This document shows, piece by piece, positions 1 to 5,012 of a stretch of 5,012 bases of DNA; within the stretch, counting starts at the first letter, position 1, and the number at the start of each line of letters is the position of its first letter. Source of the stretch: Solirubrobacterales bacterium (GTDB taxonomy: Bacteria > Actinomycetota > Thermoleophilia > Solirubrobacterales > Solirubrobacteraceae); contig WQXW01000171.1 in assembly GCA_009781575.1 (NCBI GenBank), positions 1 to 5,012 of the forward strand, in the 5' to 3' direction. The position numbers were made by a program, and so were the translations under genes. The notes under the pieces were generated by a model. That model had not been told where the DNA came from, ran no database searches, and saw nothing but the letters and a program-made list of their open reading frames with translations.

Positions 1-162
1 AAGCGCACGGTGGCCGCCACGCGCCGCCGGGTGCTCGCGGCCGGGCGCCACACGCTACGGCTGCGCCTGAGCCGCCGCGCCTGGCCGACGAAGCTCGACC
101 TGCAGGTGCAGGCGATCGGCCCCGTCCCGCTGCTCCAAACCGGCATCGGTGGAGTGGAATGA
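1..162 (+). CDS. 3' end of unidentified gene, possible beta-sandwich C-terminus (partial)
   Basis: Frame 1 is open from the window edge to TGA at 160-162 and gives 53 residues with no visible start, so the gene begins upstream. The fragment has an AAGRHTLRLRLSRRAWPTKL stretch followed by DLQVQAIG, then a short tail ending in GGVE. Alternating hydrophobic and charged residues after a G-R-H-T turn are typical of the last two beta-strands of extracellular Ig/fibronectin-like or other beta-sandwich modules common in high-GC actinobacterial surface proteins. That is a family-style resemblance, not an identification. Its stop codon overlaps the start of the next gene by 4 nt (ATGA), which suggests one transcript and coupled translation. 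The codon use matches the downstream gene. Function is unknown; the link to surface biology rests on the neighbour and on this short strand pattern. Confidence 0.72.
   Translation, partial: KRTVAATRRRVLAAGRHTLRLRLSRRAWPTKLDLQVQAIGPVPLLQTGIGGVE
148..154 (+). promoter_or_regulatory. Ribosome binding site of the giant surface protein gene
   Basis: GGTGGAG lies 4 nt before ATG 159, inside the 3' end of the preceding gene. It is a partial match to the Shine-Dalgarno consensus and its spacing is on the short side. Together with the ATGA overlap it supports ATG 159 as the start; re-initiation by ribosomes finishing the upstream gene would compensate for an imperfect site. Confidence 0.5.
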
Positions 163-371
163 GACCGGGAGAGCCGCCTACGCCGCCGCGCGGCGGCCCG
201 CGGGTCCGTTCGCGTGTCCGCCTGCGCGTCCGCCTACGCCCGCGCCCGCGCGCTCACGTGCGCCGCGGGGCATGCGCCGGCGCCGCGCTGGCGCTGGCGC
301 TGGCGCTCGCGGCCGCGGTCGCGCTGCCCCTGCTGGGGCTGGGCTCCTCCGCCTCCAGGGCCTCGGAAGCG
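159..371 (+). other. Signal peptide with long Arg-alternating n-region
   Basis: Residues 1-36 carry 13 Arg, with Arg at every second position from 15 to 31. The hydrophobic core, about residues 38-61, is built from Ala and Leu (LALALALAAAV, then PLLGLG). Cleavage sites that fit the small-x-small rule are after Ala68 (SRA) or Ala71 (SEA). No twin-Arg S-R-R-x-F-L-K motif and no lipobox Cys at the cleavage site are seen, so general Sec export is the best reading. The n-region is much longer than usual. Confidence 0.8.
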
Positions 372-3300
372 GGGCCGGCGACCCCGATGGCGCAGCCGGT
401 GATCGGCGTGCCGCTGGAGTACCGGATGACTCTGATCGGCTCCTCGCCACAGGAGGCCGCCGGCGAGACCTGGGGCTACGGCAGCACCGCGGCCGGTTTT
501 CAGATCGTGCGCTACACGCCCAAGGGCGGCTGGCAGCTGCAGCCGACGCCGCGCGGTGCCCACGGCGAAGCGCTCAGCGGCTTCGCGCCGGCGGGCGGGC
601 CGCTCGCGGGCAGCGTCACGCCGGACGGCGGCGTGGCGATTGTCGGGCGCGATCACGCCGGGGTCGGGCAGGTGCTCGTGCGCGACCCGCGCGGGGCCTT
701 TGGGGAGGCGCCCACGCTGAGTGCCGAACCGGAAGGGGGTCCCGCGCCGGGCGAACCAAACGCGCTGCTCAGCGCGGGCGAGACCCTGCCGGAAACGCTC
801 AGCGCGGTTGATCTGCCGGGCGGCCGAACCGGCGTGTTCCTGGTGCCGCTGGAGGGGGGCTCCGCCGCGGGCGCCCAGGAAGAGGTGCTGTTCTACAACG
901 GCACCGAAAAAGTGTGGGCGCGCGAGCCGATCTGCATCGGGGTGCCCGTGAGCCCCAAGGCCGGCGAACCATGCACAAAACCGGCGCACGGCTTCCAGGT
1001 GCTGGCGCTCGGCGCGAGCTCACCGCAGGACGCCTGGCTGCTCGCGCTGAACGCGTCGGGGCCCGCGAGCGAAGGGATGATGCTGTTCAGGCGCGAAGCG
1101 GGCGCGGGTGAACCGCGCTGGGTCCAGCGCCCGCTCGGCGCCCCGGGCTCGCTCGGCGCGCGGCTCGCCCAGCAGCAGCAGAGCTACGAAAACGCCGCCC
1201 ACGAAACCTACAAGGTGCACATCGCCCCGCTGGCGAACGGGCAGCCGCTGACGGTCACAGGGCAGGGCGTGTGGGTCGACGGGCAGCTGCGCGCCGAAGG
1301 CCCGGGCCTGCCCGCCAGCACCGCGAGCGTCACGCTCTACTACGACCTCGCCAAGGGGACCGTCAGTGGCTCGTGGTGCTCGATCCCACACCCCCTCACC
1401 GCCCTGCCCGCCTGGCGGGAACGGCCGCTCTGCACCCAGCCGCTGGAAGCGAGCCTGCCCACCGGGGCCTACCGCAGCTTCGCCTGGACCGGCGACGGCG
1501 AATACGGGCAGCGCGTGATCACCGGCCTCGCCGACGGGCTCACCCTCAGCCTGCACGGGCAGTCCTTCGCGCCGGTGCTGGGCGCCGGCGGGGAAAGCGG
1601 CGGGAGTTTCGGCGCGGCCTTCTCCTCGCCCGAAGAAGGGTGGCTCGCCGAGGAACTGGGGCCGCTGACCCACCTCAGCACCGCGCCGCTGGAACCGGAC
1701 CGGGTGCAGAGCTGGCCGGTCGCGTTCCGCCACCCGCTGGCCGCGATTGCGACCCAGCCCGGGGCCGTGCCCGGCGAACTGGCCGCTCAGGCGATCGCGG
1801 TCGGGCAGGACGGGCAGGTGGCCCACTACACGCCCGGCCAGGGATGGGTGCCCGAAGCGCTGCTCACCTCCTCGGGGCAGCCCAAGTCGCCGGCGCCCGA
1901 ACTGCGCGGGGTGGCCTGGCCCGAAGCGGACCGCGCCTATGCGGTTGGCACGCACGGGGCGATGTGGGTGTGGCGCGCGGAAACGGGGCTGTGGGAGCCC
2001 GACCCGGCGCGCCCCCAGAACCTGTTCCTGCCCAACTTCACCGGCATCGCGTTCGCTCCCGGCGATCCCGCGCGGGGGTACGCGATCGGCCAGCAGGGGA
2101 CCCTGCTCGCCTTCGGCAAGAGCTGGGAGCAGGAACCGCTGCCCACGGGGCTCGCCGGCGCCGAAGGCGCCAACTTCACCTCGATCGCGTTCGCCGGCGG
2201 CGAAGCGCTCGTCACCTATCAGGTCCCCGAAATCGAAGGCGCGCGCACATACTCCGGCGGGGTGCTCTGCAACAACGGCGACGGCAGCGGCTGGCACATC
2301 GACACCGCGCTCGAGGCGGCGCTGGGCAGCTACGCGGTGCCGGAGCGCGTGGCGGGCCTGCCCGACGGCGGCGCCGCGATCGCGACCTCGCAGGGCACGG
2401 TGATCGAGCGCGCCGGCCCCGGCTCATCCACGGCCTGCCAGGAAGGCGGCTCGCCGTGGCAGGCCGCGCCGGCGGGGCCCGTGGACGGCTTTCCCGTCGC
2501 GTTGGCGGCATTTCGCGAAGGCGGCGCACTGCGCGCGGTGGTCTCGATCGAACCGAGCTTCGAATCGTTCAGCCGCGACCTCTCAGGCGACGAAGTGCTG
2601 CGAAAACCGTCCCCCGGCCAGCCGCCGGTGATCACCCCTCCCTACACGCTGCCCGCCAGCGGCTATCTGCTGCGCGAAACCGCGACCGGCTGGCGCGACG
2701 AGGAGCACGAGGACTTCCCCGCGCCCAGCCTCGACAACCTGCCCGCGGGGCAGGGCGCGATCGACTGGCCGATCATCCCCGACTCGGTGCTGGCGCTCGC
2801 GCTCAGCCCCAACGGCGAACAGGGCTGGGCCGTCGGCGGGCAGAGCGGCGAGATCAACCGCAACGGCGGCGGCAACTCGAACATTGAAGCGGTCCAGACC
2901 GCTGGCGTGATGCGCTACCCCGCCACCGGCGCGCCTCCGAGCGGCTTTTCGGTGACGCCCGAAAAAACGAGCTCCGCCAATGCGACCTTCGCGATCGGCG
3001 GCGGCGCGCAGTGCGTGAGCGACTGCGCCGATCTCGCCGGCACCGACATCGGCCCCGACAAATGGCTGCAAACGGCGATCGCCCGCGCGGGCGAAACCCA
3101 GGGTGTGCGCGATTTCCTGTACAGCGGCCCGCGGCTGCCGCCGGGGGCGAACCGCTCGCCCTCCGCGTTCCTCGCAGAAGAGAGCCGCTACGGCGAACTG
3201 CTGAGCAGCCCCTCTGAAACGATGGCGGTGTTCGCCGCCCCCACCGAATCTGATCTCGACGCGGAAGGCAACCTGAACCTCTTCGACCTGGCGCTCGGCG

Positions 3301-4991
3301 CGCATGAGCTGCCGCTGGCCGAATCGCCCCCGCCCCCCGCCGGCAAGCACCCATTCGCCTTCGAATCGGCCGGCGTGTGGGTGGTGATGCTCGACTATTC
3401 CGGCGTCTCGCTGGGCTCCGAACAGCAGTGCTGGCTGGCGCGACAGCTCGCCGACGCCAGAGAACGGCGCATGCCCACAATCGTGATCGGCAACCGCGGC
3501 GTGGGCGACGGCTTCGAAGGCGCCGACGCCGGCCAGGTCGCGGGGGTGCTCGACGGAGACCCGCCGGCGGGTTGCGCGCTCGAATCCGCCTCCTCCCCGG
3601 GGTATGCGTCGGCGTATTTCTTTGACTCCGGCGAACAGAACCGCGCCTTCACGATCGCGGTCCCCGGCCAGCCGCCGCTGCACGTATTCGGCAGCGGCAC
3701 GCTCGGCTACGTCAGGGACGTCCCCGGCGACGACTTCGAATTCCTCGGCGCCAGCGGCTTTCTGGTGGCCGAAGTGCAGCGGGCGCGCGCCACCCCCGGC
3801 ACGAGCGAGATCGCGCCGGTGCACGTGCGGCTGGTCCCCGACATCGGCGACCTCGCGCTCGACGCCACCGACGGCGTGCTGCTGCCGCGCAGTCACCCCG
3901 CGCTGTTCGACGCGCTGGCGCGCCGCCCGCGCGCGGGCATGGTGTGCGCCGACGAGGCGGGCGCTTGCACGTTCGACCCCAACCCCTACGTGCCGATTCC
4001 CAGCCGCTGCCAGGGCGCCGACTGCGCCACCGGGATCCTGCCGGCCTACACATTCACCTCCTCCAATCCCGACATCGGCCAATTCGTGGAGGCCGATCCG
4101 GCCTCGCCCGAAGGCACCAACGTGCTGCAGAGCGCCCACGGCAAGCCGATCCCCGACGAACCGCGCAGCGCACAGGGCGAACTCACCCCCTCCGGCCAGT
4201 TCCAGGAAAACGCGCGCGAACAGCCGCTCAACGAACGCGGCGAAGTCGTGCCGCGCGCGCAGTCGGCGCTCTTCTGTGCCTACAACGCCGGCACGACAAC
4301 CGTCACCGTGCACGCCGGCGGCCTCTCCTCCTCCGAGCAGGTGACGGTGCGCGGCGGCAGCGTCGAGCAGCCGTGCGGCACGGTGCCGTTGCGCAATCCG
4401 CCGCCGGCCACGGCGCAGACCGCGCTGGCGGCCCCGCCGCCGCCCCCAATCGAACCCGCGCCGGAAACCACGCCCTCCGGAGCGCTGACGCCGCCGCCGG
4501 CACCGGCGCCACGAGCGTCGGCGCCGACGCCGGTGATTCAGCCCAAGCTGTACCCACCTCCCAGAATCGGCCAGCCGCAAAAGAGGGAAGTGAAGCCGCC
4601 GCCGCCCTTTGTCAGGGCTCCCGCCCTATTGATCCCAGTCCTCGCCACCGTGCTTCCGCCGCCACCTCCCACACCGCGGCCGACGCCGCCTTCGGGCACG
4701 GCCGAGGTGCCCGCGCAGAGTCCGGTGAGCCAACCGGTGGGGGCCGCGGAGGCGGAAGAGCAGGAAGAGGCCGTGACCGAGCACGTCCACAACGCGGCCG
4801 CCTACACGCACGAAGATCAGGGCCCGATGCCGGGCTGGCCCCTGGGCCTGGTGCTCGTCGCCGCAGCCGCCGGCATGGCGCTCGGACCGAGGGTCAGGGC
4901 CCGCTCACGGCGGGCCTACGCGCACACCTCCACCGCTTTCCCGACGCGGGCCGGCAAGCGCCCCGCAAACCCCGGAGGCCCGATCCGTTGA
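159..4991 (+). CDS. Giant secreted membrane-anchored protein: beta-propeller, degenerate metallophosphoesterase-like, Ig-like, Pro-rich stalk, C-terminal TM
   Basis: This is a single 1610-residue frame without interruption; I do not recognise a named gene. Residue layout: 1-71 signal peptide with 13 Arg in the first 36 residues; about 85-905 repeats of beta-propeller type; about 944-1205 a calcineurin-like phosphoesterase-like domain without the usual metal ligands; 1263-1289 four Cys; about 1297-1398 an Ig-like (BIG2-type) domain; 1414-1525 Pro-rich stalk; 1530-1556 acidic/His linker; 1560-1576 transmembrane helix; then RVRARSRR and a 25-residue basic tail. The signal peptide plus C-terminal helix and stop-transfer charges predict an outside N-terminal body and a cytoplasmic tail. 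There is no LPxTG sorting motif. The start is chosen from the 4-nt overlap with the upstream gene and GGTGGAG at 148. GTG 258 (residue 34) would give a shorter conventional signal peptide but has no ribosome binding site. GAA is used more than GAG in much of the gene, which is unexpected at this GC. A role in surface binding, adhesion or sensing is inference. Confidence 0.93.
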   Translation: MRPGEPPTPPRGGPRVRSRVRLRVRLRPRPRAHVRRGACAGAALALALALAAAVALPLLGLGSSASRASEAGPATPMAQPVIGVPLEYRMTLIGSSPQEAAGETWGYGSTAAGFQIVRYTPKGGWQLQPTPRGAHGEALSGFAPAGGPLAGSVTPDGGVAIVGRDHAGVGQVLVRDPRGAFGEAPTLSAEPEGGPAPGEPNALLSAGETLPETLSAVDLPGGRTGVFLVPLEGGSAAGAQEEVLFYNGTEKVWAREPICIGVPVSPKAGEPCTKPAHGFQVLALGASSPQDAWLLALNASGPASEGMMLFRREAGAGEPRWVQRPLGAPGSLGARLAQQQQSYENAAHETYKVHIAPLANGQPLTVTGQGVWVDGQLRAEGPGLPASTASVTLYYDLAKGTVSGSWCSIPHPLTALPAWRERPLCTQPLEASLPTGAYRSFAWTGDGEYGQRVITGLADGLTLSLHGQSFAPVLGAGGESGGSFGAAFSSPEEGWLAEELGPLTHLSTAPLEPDRVQSWPVAFRHPLAAIATQPGAVPGELAAQAIAVGQDGQVAHYTPGQGWVPEALLTSSGQPKSPAPELRGVAWPEADRAYAVGTHGAMWVWRAETGLWEPDPARPQNLFLPNFTGIAFAPGDPARGYAIGQQGTLLAFGKSWEQEPLPTGLAGAEGANFTSIAFAGGEALVTYQVPEIEGARTYSGGVLCNNGDGSGWHIDTALEAALGSYAVPERVAGLPDGGAAIATSQGTVIERAGPGSSTACQEGGSPWQAAPAGPVDGFPVALAAFREGGALRAVVSIEPSFESFSRDLSGDEVLRKPSPGQPPVITPPYTLPASGYLLRETATGWRDEEHEDFPAPSLDNLPAGQGAIDWPIIPDSVLALALSPNGEQGWAVGGQSGEINRNGGGNSNIEAVQTAGVMRYPATGAPPSGFSVTPEKTSSANATFAIGGGAQCVSDCADLAGTDIGPDKWLQTAIARAGETQGVRDFLYSGPRLPPGANRSPSAFLAEESRYGELLSSPSETMAVFAAPTESDLDAEGNLNLFDLALGAHELPLAESPPPPAGKHPFAFESAGVWVVMLDYSGVSLGSEQQCWLARQLADARERRMPTIVIGNRGVGDGFEGADAGQVAGVLDGDPPAGCALESASSPGYASAYFFDSGEQNRAFTIAVPGQPPLHVFGSGTLGYVRDVPGDDFEFLGASGFLVAEVQRARATPGTSEIAPVHVRLVPDIGDLALDATDGVLLPRSHPALFDALARRPRAGMVCADEAGACTFDPNPYVPIPSRCQGADCATGILPAYTFTSSNPDIGQFVEADPASPEGTNVLQSAHGKPIPDEPRSAQGELTPSGQFQENAREQPLNERGEVVPRAQSALFCAYNAGTTTVTVHAGGLSSSEQVTVRGGSVEQPCGTVPLRNPPPATAQTALAAPPPPPIEPAPETTPSGALTPPPAPAPRASAPTPVIQPKLYPPPRIGQPQKREVKPPPPFVRAPALLIPVLATVLPPPPPTPRPTPPSGTAEVPAQSPVSQPVGAAEAEEQEEAVTEHVHNAAAYTHEDQGPMPGWPLGLVLVAAAAGMALGPRVRARSRRAYAHTSTAFPTRAGKRPANPGGPIR
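285..308 (+). repeat. Tandem GCGCTG hexamer in the signal peptide core
   Basis: Three perfect GCGCTG units and a fourth with one mismatch (GCGCTC) encode the Ala-Leu run of the signal peptide core (residues 43-50). It is a short in-frame microsatellite; gain or loss of a unit would add or remove two hydrophobic residues without a frameshift. Confidence 0.75.
411..2873 (+). other. Irregular beta-propeller-like region (Ycf48/BNR-style repeats)
   Basis: A recurring strand-turn-strand pattern is seen: a hydrophobic strand, a SP/PG/DG turn, W/Y-A-x-G, a Gly turn, then a strand and often a Trp. Instances start near residues 94 (GSSPQEA..WGYG), 285 (GASSPQDAWLLAL), 487 (AFSSPEEGWLAEE), 585 (GVAWPEADRAYAVGTHG), 629 (GIAFAPGDPARGYAIGQQG), 674 (SIAFAGGEALVTY), 731 (VAGLPDGGAAIATSQG) and 879 (ALALSPNGEQGWAVGGQSG). 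From 545 to 674 the period is a regular 44-48 residues, the usual size of a propeller blade. Families of this type (photosystem II assembly factor Ycf48, BNR/sialidase repeats) form extracellular or periplasmic propellers that bind proteins or glycans. No BNR Asp-box consensus is complete, so the ligand is unknown. The eight or so irregular blades could form one large or two smaller propellers. Confidence 0.6.
2988..3773 (+). other. Calcineurin-like metallophosphoesterase-like domain, predicted inactive
   Basis: The order of elements follows the calcineurin-like phosphoesterase fold. Strand FAIGGGAQC (944-952) sits where D-x-H is expected; after a helix, DFLYSGPRL (985-993) sits where a G-D motif is expected; VFAAPTESD (1024-1032) where G-N-H-D is expected; WVVMLDYSG (1074-1082) is the typical core strand; QQCWLARQLADA (1089-1100) matches the usual Q-x-x-W-L-x-x-x-L helix; TIVIGNRG (1107-1114) replaces the G-H strand; and PLHVFGSGT (1173-1181) replaces G-H-x-H. 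The scaffold-type residues are present while almost every metal-ligand position differs. The assignment is by pattern only; a structure-based comparison would decide it. If right, the domain is a pseudoenzyme used for binding or spacing. Confidence 0.5.
3945..4025 (+). other. Four-cysteine linker before the Ig-like domain
   Basis: Cys1263, Cys1270, Cys1284 and Cys1289 lie within 27 residues, spaced 7, 14 and 5, around the segment FDPNPYVPIP. In an exported protein this most simply means two disulfides stabilising a small compact linker. The protein is otherwise Cys-poor, with other close pairs at 952/956 and 407/425. Confidence 0.55.
4047..4352 (+). other. Bacterial Ig-like (BIG2-type) domain with central insertion
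   Basis: The start FTSSNPDIGQF (residues 1299-1309) matches the S-S-N-P-x-x-A/G opening strand of BIG2 domains, and AGTTTVTVHAGGLSSSEQVT followed by V-R (about 1378-1398) matches the G-T-x-x-V-T-V ... V-T-V closing strands. A normal BIG2 domain is about 80 residues; here about 60 polar residues (TNVLQSAHGKPIPDEP through LNERGEVVP) sit between the first and the last strands. The domain is typical of surface adhesins and stalks. It follows the phosphoesterase-like domain and leads into the Pro-rich stalk. Confidence 0.6.
4398..4737 (+). other. Proline-rich wall-spanning stalk
   Basis: From residue 1414 the sequence is dominated by Pro with Ala, Thr and Ser, including runs of five Pro and segments such as TPPPAPAPRASAPTP and LPPPPPTPRPTPP. 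Such segments form extended rods that carry outer domains through the cell wall. The part at 4551-4660 has a basic patch (QPQKREVK) and unusual codons. No repeat unit of constant length is seen. Confidence 0.75.
4836..4886 (+). other. C-terminal transmembrane anchor
   Basis: Residues 1560-1576 (WPLGLVLVAAAAGMALG) form a 17-residue hydrophobic segment immediately followed by RVRARSRR, a clear stop-transfer charge cluster. With the N-terminal signal peptide this gives a single-pass protein with the large body outside. The segment is near the lower limit of length for a membrane helix and Ala/Gly-rich. Confidence 0.8.
4974..4978 (+). promoter_or_regulatory. Ribosome binding site of the downstream gene
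   Basis: GGAGG lies in the last codons of the giant gene, 9 nt before TTG 4988, a good Shine-Dalgarno position. From the alternative ATG at 5006 it would be 27 nt away, too far. The site therefore decides the start of the next gene in favour of TTG. Confidence 0.6.
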
Positions 4992-5012
4992 ACGAGAACG
5001 GGCCGATGAGCA
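4988..5012 (+). CDS. 5' end of downstream gene (partial, unidentified)
   Basis: TTG 4988-4990 overlaps the stop TGA 4989-4991 (TTGA), and the frame stays open to the window edge, reading M-N-E-N-G-P-M-S. Only eight residues are visible, so no product can be named. The overlap and the GGAGG 9 nt upstream suggest coupled translation with the giant gene. An in-frame ATG at 5006 is the alternative start, but it has only a weak purine stretch before it. Confidence 0.5.

Noticed and set aside
258..260. GTG as the true start of the giant gene
   Set aside because: It would give a more conventional signal peptide, but no Shine-Dalgarno sequence precedes it, while ATG 159 has the stop overlap and GGTGGAG. 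It is kept as an alternative only.
149..811. Open frame beginning at GTG 149
   Set aside because: It shares the start region of the giant gene but gives an Arg/Ala/Gly low-complexity product that ends after 220 codons, with no domain signal.
1020..2297. Antisense open frame of 425 codons
   Set aside because: Same position as the propeller region on the other strand; low-complexity product, no ribosome binding site or domain seen.
1271..2887. Second + strand open frame of 538 codons
   Set aside because: Its product is extremely Arg-rich (many RRR runs) as expected from reading GC-rich codons one base out of frame; the overlapping frame has the coherent domain pattern.
2610..3680. Repeated CCCCGGCCAGCCGCCG element (near 2613 and 3661) coding for PGQPP
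   Set aside because: Two copies of about 16 nt in Pro-rich turns are readily explained by codon bias and shared peptide composition; no flanking similarity or further copies.
2583..4580. Long antisense open frame of 665 codons
   Set aside because: It lies wholly within the giant gene, its product is rich in Arg, Gly and Ala without recognisable domains, and such antisense frames are expected at this GC and codon bias.
4623..4655. Second transmembrane segment (ALLIPVLATVL)
   Set aside because: The hydrophobic run is only 11 residues, contains Pro and is flanked by poly-Pro; it is too short to span a membrane.
4830..4988. LPxTG-type sortase anchoring
   Set aside because: The TM helix and basic tail resemble a sorting signal, but no LPxTG-like pentapeptide stands before the helix; simple membrane anchoring fits better.

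Overview
The window is very GC-rich coding DNA with strong G/C bias at third codon positions, and essentially all of it lies on the + strand. Codon use, the Arg/Ala-rich proteins and the type of extracellular architecture suggest an actinobacterium, most likely from the Thermoleophilia/Solirubrobacterales side of the phylum. That placement is inference; no phylogenetic marker gene is present.

Layout: (1) positions 1-162 hold the 3' end of an unidentified gene whose C-terminus resembles the last strands of a bacterial extracellular beta-sandwich. (2) Positions 159-4991 hold one giant gene (1610 codons) for a predicted secreted, membrane-anchored multidomain protein. In order it has: a signal peptide with an unusual Arg-alternating n-region; a long irregular beta-propeller-like region with Ycf48/BNR-style repeats; a domain resembling a calcineurin-like metallophosphoesterase in which the metal-binding motifs appear to be lost; a Cys-rich linker; a bacterial Ig-like domain with an insertion; a Pro-rich stalk; an acidic linker; one C-terminal transmembrane helix; and a basic cytoplasmic tail. 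(3) Positions 4988-5012 hold the first codons of a further gene.

Both gene junctions are 4-nt stop/start overlaps (ATGA at 159-162, TTGA at 4988-4991), so the three genes look like one translationally coupled operon. The likely job is a cell-surface adhesion, binding or sensing structure. No enzyme activity can be assigned. No RNA genes, mobile elements, CRISPR arrays, promoters or terminators are seen, and no gene-free stretch is longer than a few bases. The best lead is the apparently dead phosphoesterase domain inside a surface stalk protein.
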